DNA of 64,000 bases, from assembly GCA_016872055.1 (NCBI GenBank), contig VHBH01000001.1, positions 62,001 to 126,000 on the forward strand. The letters run 5' to 3'. This document shows positions 17,859 through 29,790 of the stretch, piece by piece (position 1 is the first letter of the stretch; every line of letters starts with the position of its first letter). The DNA comes from Nitrososphaerota archaeon. Lineage in GTDB: Archaea > Thermoproteota > Nitrososphaeria > Nitrososphaerales > Nitrosopumilaceae. Made by a program: the position numbers and the translations under genes. A model generated the notes under the pieces. It was not told the DNA's origin. It saw nothing but the letters and a program-made list of their open reading frames with translations, and did no database searches.

Positions 17859-18146
17859 ATGACTGAAATTGCATGGTCAGAATGGCTGGATTACAACTTG
17901 GAGCAAATATCAAAGATTCCAGAAGAGGGTGGCGTCTACATGATGCATGCGGCAATGAAGATTTTGTACGTTGGGAATACGAAAAACCTCAGACAATCAA
18001 TTTCAGAATCACTGAATAATTCATGCACCAAAGAAGCAAAACGATTCAAATATTCTATCGTATCAAATCATGAACGGATTGGCTCTCAACTCCTAAAAGA
18101 GTATCAAGAAAAACATGACGGTAAACTGCCAAAATGCATGGAGTAA
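17859..18146 (+). CDS. GIY-YIG-like domain protein, probably lacking nuclease activity
   Basis: A 95-residue protein whose core (EEGGVYMM, then ILYVGNTKNLRQSI) matches the GIY...YVG start of GIY-YIG nucleases such as UvrC. The position of the catalytic Arg (third residue after KNLxx in UvrC) appears to be Ser here, while a Glu-containing helix (LLKEYQEKH) is kept. It may therefore be a non-catalytic DNA/RNA-binding version. It follows tfb by 32 bases and may share its transcript. ATG at 17859 removes 22 upstream residues that overlap tfb. Confidence 0.7.
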   Translation: MTEIAWSEWLDYNLEQISKIPEEGGVYMMHAAMKILYVGNTKNLRQSISESLNNSCTKEAKRFKYSIVSNHERIGSQLLKEYQEKHDGKLPKCME

Positions 18147-18802
18147 TTATTGTTGTCTGAGTGATTTAGACATACACATGAATACTAACCGATTTGTTTT
18201 TGGTTTGTTTAGGTTTGTTGAATTATCCCATAATTTTCCCTTGCCATACCAAATGATATCCCCTTGGTTCTTCAGAACCATTTTTGTAAATAGGCTCAAA
18301 GTATGCAAATAATTAAAACACTACTAAGAACTGGGTAAACTTAAGGATAGTAAAAGAGCAAGACGGACGATAAAACTAGACCAGCTATTGCATATCGGAG
18401 AGCAAACATCGTAAATCACTCATGACATACGCACTCAATTAACAATCATAGTCAATTATACCATCGGTTACAAAGAATTCTAAAAATAAACTTGAAAAGA
18501 GATTACTAGACCGGCTTGGATTAATTGAAGAAAAGCATGAAAATATGTCAGTAAATTGAAACTGTTCTAAATAACATAAAATTACCTCCATTGAAGTTAC
18601 AATTCATTAGTTACTCACTATTCTAAAGAAAGTTATGAATAGAGTACAAACTTCGGATTATCTCATAAAATATTTCCCAAAAATTAATTCTGTTATTGTG
18701 TGTAATATAGATAAGCTTGAAATTATTTTTTTGGTAAATTATTCAACAACATAATTGAAACGATGGGCAAATCAGGTAGATAGTAATAATACTGCCAAAA
18801 AG
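18147..18802. other. A/T-rich intergenic region with possible gene remnants
   Basis: About 650 bases without a convincing gene. One plus-strand stretch near 18471-18559 is open for some 30 codons and looks coding-like (KLEKRLLDRLGLIEEKHENM) but has no initiator and stops on both sides. It may be a worn remnant of a helical protein. A hairpin at 18265-18280 is listed separately. No tRNA or direct repeat was seen. Confidence 0.4.
18265..18280 (+). terminator. Perfect 7-bp inverted repeat followed by T-run
   Basis: TGGTTCT-TC-AGAACCA forms a 7-bp stem with a 2-base loop, followed directly by TTTTTG on the plus strand. It lies 119 bases after the GIY-YIG-like gene stop. It could be a transcript-end hairpin for the tfb unit or a protein-binding palindrome; archaeal terminators usually need only the T-run. 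Confidence 0.35.
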
Positions 18803-19939
18803 CTAGACTTTAGATTTTGCTTTTCTAATTGAAAAAACAGTAATTCCGATCACGCCTGCAATAATGATAGGAGCGATATAATACCAGACAGAGTAATCAG
18901 CTCCATCCAGAGATTCGGCTTGCATGTCTTGTACCTCATCTACAGGTTCGCTGGATTCTACAGTTACCGGATTTGTTGACGTGTGGGTTGAACCTGGTTT
19001 CTCAAAGCCTGAAATCACAATCTTGTTCTGTGTAGAGCCAGATACATCAAACACGACATGCCAACTACCTTCTTCATCTATACTCTGAAGGAACTGAACG
19101 ACTTTGCCGTTAACGACAACCTTAAATTTTTCATTGTCCGAAGTTTTTGGAAATTCAAAATTCACATATGTCGGGAACTTAAAAGAGTTCACGCCTGTAA
19201 GTGAGAGTACAGTACCTGTTTCATCAAATCCCCCATCCACTGAAAACGAGGCAGTGGAGTCATAACGAAAATTAAATTTTTCACCATTTCTGACTGCATA
19301 TAATGGAATAATTGTTTCATCGCCTATTGCAAAACAGCTATAATAATGAATGTCTTGCGCAACAATAGAATCAGGATACATTGTAAAGTCAATAATTTGT
19401 CCAGGGTCTATTTTGTCGATTCTTTCAAGGTTTTTTGCAGTATCAATGAATGAATTATTCTCTCCATGAATTGTGGCGTAAATTTTGACATCATATTGAG
19501 TTTGATTTCCTTTATTGATTATTTTTCCAGTTAGGTGACCATCTGCGTGTTTTTTCAGGGTTCTATCGTAGACTACTTCTACTTTTGATTCAAGTTTATC
19601 GAAAACTTGACTGAACGTTACATCAAAATTCGTAATTGATGCATCGATTGCAGTTATTTCAGAAGATTTGATTTTAAATGGAATGTCCTTATTTGGAAAA
19701 ACCGTTGGGAGGCTTTGACTAATTGAGATCTCTTTGCCATTATCAAGTATAGTCAAATGAATCACTGGTAATATGGCATATTTTTCAGTGTTTTTTACTA
19801 CGCCCACAATGGTGTAAATTCCCTCAGAATCATAGTATCCCAGAATTTGATCCTCTGGGATCATAACATCCGCGTAAATTTTTCCAAACAATCCGGTAAG
19901 CATAATCATTGACATGAGGATGATCAGTTTATTTTCCAC
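18803..19939 (-). CDS. Secreted, membrane-anchored beta-sandwich protein
   Basis: 378 residues with an N-terminal signal peptide (LIILMSMIMLTGLFGKIYA) and a C-terminal membrane helix (YIAPIIIAGVIGITVFSI) followed by a short basic tail, the layout of an archaeal surface protein held by its C-terminus. The body is beta-rich; residues 35-170 look like two FxLYD/CARDB-type Ig-like domains (GVVKNTEKYAILPVIHLTI; GKIINKGNQTQYDVKIYATI). A Ser/Thr/Pro stretch precedes the helix. No enzyme motif is seen. Possible role in surface structure or binding of a partner. Confidence 0.8.
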   Translation of the reverse strand: MENKLIILMSMIMLTGLFGKIYADVMIPEDQILGYYDSEGIYTIVGVVKNTEKYAILPVIHLTILDNGKEISISQSLPTVFPNKDIPFKIKSSEITAIDASITNFDVTFSQVFDKLESKVEVVYDRTLKKHADGHLTGKIINKGNQTQYDVKIYATIHGENNSFIDTAKNLERIDKIDPGQIIDFTMYPDSIVAQDIHYYSCFAIGDETIIPLYAVRNGEKFNFRYDSTASFSVDGGFDETGTVLSLTGVNSFKFPTYVNFEFPKTSDNEKFKVVVNGKVVQFLQSIDEEGSWHVVFDVSGSTQNKIVISGFEKPGSTHTSTNPVTVESSEPVDEVQDMQAESLDGADYSVWYYIAPIIIAGVIGITVFSIRKAKSKV

Positions 19940-19984
19940 GGTATGATTGTGCAGTGATTCGTATCTTAAACTAATCTGATGTTT

Positions 19985-20344
19985 TCACTTTCGGTATTGC
20001 TCTATTATTTTAAGAGCATTAAATGGAAATTTAGCAAAATTTAGATCTTTTTCTGCAGAAATAAGTAGAATTTCTTTATTAATTGGAAAACTCATTACGA
20101 TCACCTTATCCCTATACGACATGGCAAATCTCACAGGACCTAGTTCTTGGTCAAACTCTTGGCGCATTCTGACTCGTAATGCAAGCTCCATGTAGAGCAT
20201 CTCGTCTTTTTTGGTGTCTTCAAGAGTGTTTTTTCCCTGAGTCATTCCGCCCGCTTCCAAGTGACCCTTGTCATTAATCAGTCCCACAAAACGTATGGAG
20301 GAGTCTAATTTTTTAACTGACTCACATAATACGTCTTTTTCCAT
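19985..20344 (-). CDS. DUF6659-like protein, paralog 1 of 3 in the window
   Basis: A 119-residue protein of a family seen three times here (also 24492-24872 and 52906-53280). Shared features: a start helix with Cys, the strand SIRFVGLINDKGHLEAGG, a GxxxLEDTKKDE turn, a helix with MRQEFDQELGPVRF, and paired strands VIVMSFPINKEILLISAE. The alpha/beta order resembles a roadblock/profilin-like sensory or regulatory fold, but this is inference. The family name DUF6659 is from memory. It is divergent from the PHA genes. Confidence 0.8.
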   Translation of the reverse strand: MEKDVLCESVKKLDSSIRFVGLINDKGHLEAGGMTQGKNTLEDTKKDEMLYMELALRVRMRQEFDQELGPVRFAMSYRDKVIVMSFPINKEILLISAEKDLNFAKFPFNALKIIEQYRK

Positions 20345-20388
20345 TACGATTCCTCCATGATTTTAGATGACATTTAGAAGACGATCTA

Positions 20389-20396
20389 TTTATTGC
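20389..20396 (+). promoter_or_regulatory. TATA box of the phaE-phaC operon
   Basis: TATTTATT is centred about 26 bases before the phaE ATG at 20418, fitting a leaderless archaeal promoter. It lies in the 73-base space between phaE and the divergent DUF6659-like gene. Confidence 0.5.
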
Positions 20397-20417
20397 GAGC
20401 TTTTGTATTTAATCAAC

Positions 20418-20981
20418 ATGTCACAGGACGTCAAGCTTCCGCTCGATTATTTCAAACATACATCCCTATTCTGGACTGACTTATTGCATCTCATGTCAGG
20501 TAAACCCATTGCACTAACATCAGTCGGACCATCAAGAAATTGGGCAAATGATGCGAAAAAGGTCATAACAGAATTAATTGATGCAAATGATGATCTAATA
20601 GATTTCAACCAGAGATTGATTGAATATTACAAGCAGCTCTCTGAGACATGGATAGAATCACAGAAGAAAGTTAATGTAAAAATTACCACAATTCCACAAG
20701 ATGTAGAAAGTCTGGAAGCATACAAGCGAGTTTGGATTGACATTTTTGAAAATGATTTTACCCAACTTTTTGATTCCGAGAAATTTGGCGAAAACTACGG
20801 AAAATTAGTATCAGCGGAATTGGAATTAAGTCGACATTGGGAGAGCATTACCAATGTAATTTTACAATCGATGAAACTCCCAACACGAAAAGAGATTGAC
20901 GAAGTCTACAAAGAATTACACGAGCTAAGAAAAAGAATCACAAAATTAGAAAAGAACGATGAGAAGATAAATGGAAAATGA
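20418..20981 (+). CDS. phaE: PHA synthase subunit PhaE
   Basis: Non-catalytic partner of class III polyhydroxyalkanoate synthase. The 187-residue protein is helical, contains the W-rich segments expected (FWTDLLHL; WIESQKK; YKRVWIDIFENDF; LSRHWESI) and ends in a coiled coil (YKELHELRKRITKLEKN). The assignment rests on this pattern and on direct coupling to phaC, whose ATG lies 11 bases inside the phaE end. ATG at 20418 (MSQDVKLPLD) was preferred to an upstream frame start at 20367 because of the TATA spacing. Confidence 0.9.
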   Translation: MSQDVKLPLDYFKHTSLFWTDLLHLMSGKPIALTSVGPSRNWANDAKKVITELIDANDDLIDFNQRLIEYYKQLSETWIESQKKVNVKITTIPQDVESLEAYKRVWIDIFENDFTQLFDSEKFGENYGKLVSAELELSRHWESITNVILQSMKLPTRKEIDEVYKELHELRKRITKLEKNDEKINGK

Positions 20982-22032
20982 GATAATTGATCCAAAATTA
21001 ATGGAGGAATTCCTCAGTTTTACAAAAAATGTTACAGAGGCACCAAATCTAGTTCCAGTCCCAGATGAAATAACATTAGAGTCAACTCCGTTTGATGTTG
21101 TATATGAGCAAGACAAAATGCGGCTACTCCATTATAGGCCACTCGTTGAAAAGCAAACCAAGACTCCCTTTCTGATAAGTTATGCAATCATCAATCGATT
21201 TCACATTCTAGACATTCAACAAAAGAAAAGCTGGGTAAGAAAGTTGATCGAGAGTGGTATTGATGTATACATGATTGATTGGGGTACACCTTCAAACATT
21301 GACAAATATCTCGACTTTGATGACTATGTTAATTTGTACATGGACAATTGCGTAGATTTCGTAAGAAAAGAAGCCCAAGTCGACAACATATCGGTGCAGG
21401 GATATTGTACTGGTGGAACAATAGCCACAATTTACTCGACACTACACCCAAAAAAGGTGCGTAATTTGGTAGTAACCGCGCCAGTGATTGATGGATGGAA
21501 GGATACCACCGTAGTAAGCAACATGGCAAAACACATGAAAATTGACATGTTAGTAGATACAATCGGAAATATGCCTCCAGAATTCATGTATTATTGCTTT
21601 TCAATCCTCAAACCATTTGAGCAGGGATTAGAAAAATATTACAAATTTTTCAAAAATATACACGATAAAGAATTTGTGGATAATTTCCTGCGCATCGAAA
21701 AATGGCTTAGTGATACTCCACCCATACCGGGAGAGTTATTCAGGCAATGGATGAGGGATATTTATCAGGAGAATCTACTAATCCAAAACAAGATGTATGT
21801 AGGTGGAAAACAAATTAATCTCAAAAATATCACTATGCCAATTTTTGTTCAGGTTGCGGTAGGGGATCATCTTGTCTCACCAGAATGTAGCATGCCCATA
21901 TACTATGCCGTTTCTAGTGAGGATAAAACGATGCGTGTGTATCCAATAGGACATGTTGGAATGATTGCAAGTTCTTTTTCACAAAAGCAAATTTTGCCTG
22001 AGCTTTGTCAGTGGATTAAAGAAAGATCTTAG
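20971..22032 (+). CDS. phaC: Class III poly(R)-hydroxyalkanoate synthase, catalytic subunit
   Basis: Polymerises (R)-3-hydroxyacyl-CoA into PHA storage polymer on granules. The 353-residue alpha/beta-hydrolase fold has the synthase lipase-like box GYCTGGT (nucleophile Cys near residue 145), the catalytic Asp in VAVGDHLVSP and the catalytic His in IGHVGM. The length fits class III. The gene overlaps phaE by 11 bases and is convergent, with a 4-base overlap, to the phasin-AbrB gene. In this cell the 3-hydroxybutyryl-CoA pool of the CO2-fixation cycle is a possible carbon source, though that intermediate has S configuration and an R-specific route is not visible here. Confidence 0.96.
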   Translation: MENEIIDPKLMEEFLSFTKNVTEAPNLVPVPDEITLESTPFDVVYEQDKMRLLHYRPLVEKQTKTPFLISYAIINRFHILDIQQKKSWVRKLIESGIDVYMIDWGTPSNIDKYLDFDDYVNLYMDNCVDFVRKEAQVDNISVQGYCTGGTIATIYSTLHPKKVRNLVVTAPVIDGWKDTTVVSNMAKHMKIDMLVDTIGNMPPEFMYYCFSILKPFEQGLEKYYKFFKNIHDKEFVDNFLRIEKWLSDTPPIPGELFRQWMRDIYQENLLIQNKMYVGGKQINLKNITMPIFVQVAVGDHLVSPECSMPIYYAVSSEDKTMRVYPIGHVGMIASSFSQKQILPELCQWIKERS

Positions 22033-22439
22033 GACTGGCGCTTCTTTTTTTCTAGAGGAATCACAACTACTTGGACTAGGTCGCCTTCATTGATTCGCAG
22101 TGCATCACGTTCTGCTTCTGGAATTGAGATTCTTCCATTACTTCCAATTGTTGTCTTAAAAGCACCATACCCAATGAAGTTTTGCAAAAGATTACCCATA
22201 TTGAAAAATTGTTCCATGGTGTTTTTTTGAGCATTTGACATAGATGCCATAAGATTGGCTTGTGCCTCAGAAGATTTTGTAGTCAGTTCTTTGAGAGTAT
22301 TTACTGGATCAAATTTTTGATTAGTCTCCATGTAAGCTGAAAATGCTTTCATAAATTCTGCCTGTGCACGTCCGCCTTTTTGCACCCATTCTTGAAACAT
22401 AGATAGATAATCTTGGTTATTGTTACCAATCATTGGCAT
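22029..22439 (-). CDS. Phasin-like helical protein fused to an AbrB/SpoVT DNA-binding domain
   Basis: 136 residues in two parts. Residues 1-90 are amphipathic helix with few charges (MFQEWVQKGGRAQAEFMKAF; NLMASMSNAQKNTMEQFF), the pattern of a phasin that coats PHA granules. Residues 95-136 form a swapped-hairpin AbrB domain (TTIGSNGRISIPEAERDALRI, then EGDLVQVVVIPL). Position beside phaEC supports a role in granule coating and in sensing granule load to regulate pha genes; in haloarchaea an AbrB-type PhaR and phasin PhaP do this as separate proteins (from memory). ATG at 22439 is used; a TTTAAATA box lies some 18-20 bases upstream, and a GTG at 22451 is an alternative. Confidence 0.88.
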   Translation of the reverse strand: MPMIGNNNQDYLSMFQEWVQKGGRAQAEFMKAFSAYMETNQKFDPVNTLKELTTKSSEAQANLMASMSNAQKNTMEQFFNMGNLLQNFIGYGAFKTTIGSNGRISIPEAERDALRINEGDLVQVVVIPLEKKKRQS

Positions 22440-22474
22440 TGTTTGGTGCACTACTTATTTAAAGATACCATAGT

Positions 22475-23260
22475 TCAGTGAATAAAACCGAGTGCGATTT
22501 TGACAAATTCTTTCGGATCCTCCACATAAGGCGTGTGGCCGCAGTTTTCCATTCGATAGAACCTACAATCACGAATCTTCTGCACAAAATATTCCGCATA
22601 TTTTATCGGTATTACCGGATCCAGTTCACCCCAGATAACTAGTGTGGGAATTTCTAGCACCTCCAGTTTTGTAGATATTTCTGGTGCATTTTTTAGTCCA
22701 AGAATTGTAGACATGAACGCATATTTTGCGTTGGGCATCAGCATCCTTTGCACGAAACCATCCACGGTGGTTTGGTTAACTTCTTTATTATTTCCAGTCA
22801 TCATGGAGAATGCATTTTTCGCGGTATCATTATCAGGATACAAAGCAGCCATTATGTATGCATCCAACGCAGGAGTCGATTGCTTCATTGCACCTGCAGG
22901 TGAAACTAGAATCAATTTTTCAACATTTTGTTGATTGTGTATTACATAATCAATAGCTATTTGACCACCAAGTGAAGAACCAACCACCGTGACTTTTTTG
23001 ACATTAATTTCTCTCAGAAATGAGGAAATAAAATCAGAGAAAAACTCTGTAGTATAATCCACGTTTGGTTTTTCACTGAGTCCAAATCCGATCAGATCCG
23101 GAACATAAACTGTAAAGTGTTTGCTAAAACTCGGAATTACAAATTCCCATCTTTCTGCGGATGCTCCAAGCCCATGAATGAGTAATAGATTTTTCTTTTC
23201 AGAACCTGCCTTTAGGTATCGAATCCTATTGCCGTCAACAGTTACAAATGCTTCTTGCAT
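22475..23260 (-). CDS. Alpha/beta hydrolase, possible PHA depolymerase or thioesterase
   Basis: 261 residues with all alpha/beta-hydrolase marks: HGLGASAERW oxyanion loop, nucleophile elbow GSSLGG (Ser near residue 96), acid Asp in WGELDPVIP and His in ENCGHTPYVEDP. No signal peptide, so it acts in the cytoplasm. Next to the phasin-AbrB gene on the same strand with a 35-base gap, it could release 3-hydroxyacids from stored PHA, but the fold alone does not fix the substrate. Confidence 0.9.
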   Translation of the reverse strand: MQEAFVTVDGNRIRYLKAGSEKKNLLLIHGLGASAERWEFVIPSFSKHFTVYVPDLIGFGLSEKPNVDYTTEFFSDFISSFLREINVKKVTVVGSSLGGQIAIDYVIHNQQNVEKLILVSPAGAMKQSTPALDAYIMAALYPDNDTAKNAFSMMTGNNKEVNQTTVDGFVQRMLMPNAKYAFMSTILGLKNAPEISTKLEVLEIPTLVIWGELDPVIPIKYAEYFVQKIRDCRFYRMENCGHTPYVEDPKEFVKIALGFIH

Positions 23261-23357
23261 TGGATCAACATTATCGTTTTTTTGGTCTAGATAAATTTTG
23301 GCCTTATTATGATCGTGAAAGATTTCACAGTTTACAAAAAATAGAAAAATTCTAGGT

Positions 23358-23939
23358 TCAGCCTAATGCCCTAGAATGTTTGTAAGTGTGTGGTCGTTCG
23401 CCTGGAAATTTTCTTCTCATATGCGCAGAGGGTCTGCCATACAAGAGTTCCAAGAACCACGCCTCGTGTTCTATTTCCTCACGTAAGATGTCTTTAGCGA
23501 CATCATATGTAGCCGGATCTTTTCCATGTGTCATCTGACATATTTTGTTCCAATTTACAATTGCACCTTGTTCTGCCTTGAGGCATTTTTCCATTATTGC
23601 CCTAAGATCAGTTTTGTTCGGTGGGAGTTGCAGAAACTCGCAGCCAGACATTTTGATAAACTCAGTGGCATCATTTGGTAGACTTCCACCAAGCTCATAG
23701 ATCCTAGACAGACAGGACTCGAAATGACTAAGATCTTCAAGACGTGCATCTTCGATTACGCCTTTTATTCCCTCACCATCTACTCCGGTGCAGTGCATTC
23801 TAAGATTCGTGAAATAATAGTATGCAGTGAATTCCACCGACGCGTTGTAGATTAGAAGTTTTATTAGCTCGTCAATATCTACGCCATTTTGTTTTAGAAC
23901 ACTTACGCCGACAACGTTTGGTTCTGAACTTGTAACCAT
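23358..23939 (-). CDS. DPS-like ferritin (DPSL / thioferritin type)
   Basis: A 193-residue four-helix ferritin-like protein. The metal ligands are visible as E in ASVEFTAYYYF, ExxH in LEDLSHFES, E in KAEQGAI and ExxH in EEIEHEAWF. Two Cys near the third and fourth positions (MSGCEFLQLPP; EKCLKAEQ) match the paired Cys that mark archaeal DPS-like proteins. It likely stores iron and uses hydrogen peroxide as oxidant, protecting DNA. The gene is free-standing, about 100 bases downstream of nothing coding and next to a decayed gene. Confidence 0.9.
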   Translation of the reverse strand: MVTSSEPNVVGVSVLKQNGVDIDELIKLLIYNASVEFTAYYYFTNLRMHCTGVDGEGIKGVIEDARLEDLSHFESCLSRIYELGGSLPNDATEFIKMSGCEFLQLPPNKTDLRAIMEKCLKAEQGAIVNWNKICQMTHGKDPATYDVAKDILREEIEHEAWFLELLYGRPSAHMRRKFPGERPHTYKHSRALG

Positions 23940-23955
23940 ACCAAGTTGAAACAGA

Positions 23956-24406
23956 TTATGGATAAAAATCTGCTTCCCGATGGGTTATTTTTGGGATTTT
24001 GCCTTGAGTTCTTCCAGTGGTTTGTGGCTTTTCATATGAGTTTCTTTTGATACCCCTAGCTTTTTGTTTTTCTTCTGCGCTCAATCCAAATTTTTGTAAC
24101 ACAGATGTATGTTTTCTCAGGTTTCTTAGATTGACGCATCTCCTATATTACCCGCTTCTCAGAGTTTCTGGCTATTTTGAATCGGTTTCCGATGGTCGCA
24201 CTTTGAAAGTTTTATTGATATTTTATTGTCCCGTGATGCAGCTTCTCTTTTCTCGGCAGCAAGCTTTTGTTTTGCCACGATTGCTTTTTGATCTGTTCCA
24301 TGTCATTTGATTCCAGAATAGTCAAAATATCCCAAATATCATATGCCCTTTTTACTATTTTTGCACAGAGATTTTTTTGATTTTCTCCAAAATGTCTTTT
24401 TATTTT
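23956..24406 (-). pseudogene. Decayed helical protein gene with at least two frame shifts
   Basis: The minus strand reads like protein in three successive frames. First, after a stop at 24407, KIKRHFGENQKNLCAKIV, then DIWDILTILESNDMEQIKK (about 24406-24300). Then a shift to AIVAKQKLAAEKREAASRD, which stops near 24160. Then a third frame with LRKHTSVLQKFGLSAEE and KARGIKRNSYEKPQTTGR, ending at 23956. Each piece is charged and helical as in real proteins, while no single frame spans the region. No family recognised. Sequencing errors could mimic this. Confidence 0.45.
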
Positions 24407-24491
24407 TTAAACAATATTCACAGAACACATGCTTCATTATTCGGCTGATATATTACCATTAATTTAAAAAGTAAAATTGGTTTTCCAGTTC

Positions 24492-24872
24492 CTATGATAC
24501 AACACTGAAGATTGTCACGACTCTTTTTGCTAGGTTTTCAATCTCAACAGTTGGTTCTGCAGAAATCAGCAAAACAATTCGACTAACTGGAAATGGAAAA
24601 CTTATCAAAACCAATCTGTCTCGCCTTGCCGCAAGGTAGTTGATTGGACCAAGAGTTTTATCAAACTCCTTTCGTAGTGACACCCTAGATGCAAATTCCA
24701 TGAAGTCGTCAAGCTTATTCTCATTGTTTTCAAGTGGCGTTATACCATTTTTGAATCCGCCAGCCACCAGTTTGCCGGACTCGTCAATGATTCCAGCAAA
24801 GCGGATATCTTTTTCCTGTATTAGTTGAGCACATTTTGATTCATAGAATTTATTTTGTGCTGAATCACTCAT
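24492..24872 (-). CDS. DUF6659-like protein, paralog 2 of 3
   Basis: 126 residues sharing the family pattern: KCAQLIQEKDIRFAGIIDESGKLVAGG split as helix then strand-turn-strand, GITPLENNENKLDDFMEFA, a basic helix LRKEFDKTLGPINYL, and strands LVLISFPFP and IVLLISAEP. The Gly-Gly turn and the DKTLGP motif are common to all three copies. It lies between the rRNA operon terminator and the decayed gene. Function unknown; possibly a small regulatory or ligand-sensing domain. Confidence 0.8.
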   Translation of the reverse strand: MSDSAQNKFYESKCAQLIQEKDIRFAGIIDESGKLVAGGFKNGITPLENNENKLDDFMEFASRVSLRKEFDKTLGPINYLAARRDRLVLISFPFPVSRIVLLISAEPTVEIENLAKRVVTIFSVVS

Positions 24873-24927
24873 TGAAAAATCATCATTTCGTCCATAATAA
24901 AAGATTTGTAGTCGTGTAATTTTAAAA

Positions 24928-24955
24928 TCAAAAACCTAGTTTACACTAGGGTTTG
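24928..24955 (-). terminator. rRNA operon terminator hairpin
   Basis: An inverted repeat (plus strand TCAAAAACCTAGT then ACTAGGGTTTGA around TTAC) lies about 40 bases past the 3' end of 23S rRNA. On the minus strand the stem is followed by T-rich sequence, as expected for the end of the rRNA transcript. Confidence 0.6.
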
Positions 24956-24970
24956 ATTTTAAATGAAAAA

Positions 24971-24986
24971 ATCATCGCGCATAGTC
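24971..24986 (-). repeat. 23S rRNA processing stem, 3' arm
   Basis: ATCATCGCGCATAGTC pairs with the arm at 28019-28034 (15 of 16 positions, the other a G-T wobble). It brackets the 23S gene and should form the stem of a bulge-helix-bulge cut by the tRNA-splicing endonuclease. Confidence 0.75.
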
Positions 24987-24994
24987 TCTATGTA

Positions 24995-28010
<3,016 letters not shown>

Positions 28011-28018
28011 TATTACAC

Positions 28019-28034
28019 GACTATGCACGATGAT
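28019..28034 (-). repeat. 23S rRNA processing stem, 5' arm
   Basis: GACTATGCACGATGAT, the partner of 24971-24986. Together they enclose the 23S rRNA and point to excision as a circular or BHB-processed precursor. Confidence 0.75.
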
Positions 28035-28110
28035 CATTGCGTGGTACTGGGGTACCCCGCTACATCCTTCATACACCACTTTCGTGATGCATTGCATCGA
28101 TGGTTTGTAC

Positions 28111-28126
28111 GTGAAGATTAGTGCAT
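28111..28126 (-). repeat. 16S rRNA processing stem, 3' arm
   Basis: GTGAAGATTAGTGCAT is a perfect 16-base inverted match to 29652-29667 on the other side of the 16S gene. It is the expected archaeal pre-16S processing helix. Confidence 0.85.
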
Positions 28127-28141
28127 CCATCACATTTTTTC

Positions 28142-29615
<1,474 letters not shown>

Positions 29616-29651
29616 TTGGTTTAATATTATTACATTTTGGAATTGGACGGA

Positions 29652-29667
29652 ATGCACTAATCTTCAC
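29652..29667 (-). repeat. 16S rRNA processing stem, 5' arm
   Basis: ATGCACTAATCTTCAC, the partner of 28111-28126. The rRNA promoter should lie in the next 120 bases towards 29790, where a TTTGATCAAA palindrome and A/T-rich stretches are present but no box could be fixed. Confidence 0.85.
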
Positions 29668-29790
29668 ATACTCAGATTAGATCATTTGATCAAATCCTCA
29701 TTTTGTATGCGTAACTGGAGGCTCGTAAATCACAAAATGGCATAATGCCACACTTCATCACAAGCGCCGCCAAAGCGTTACGTATGCAAA

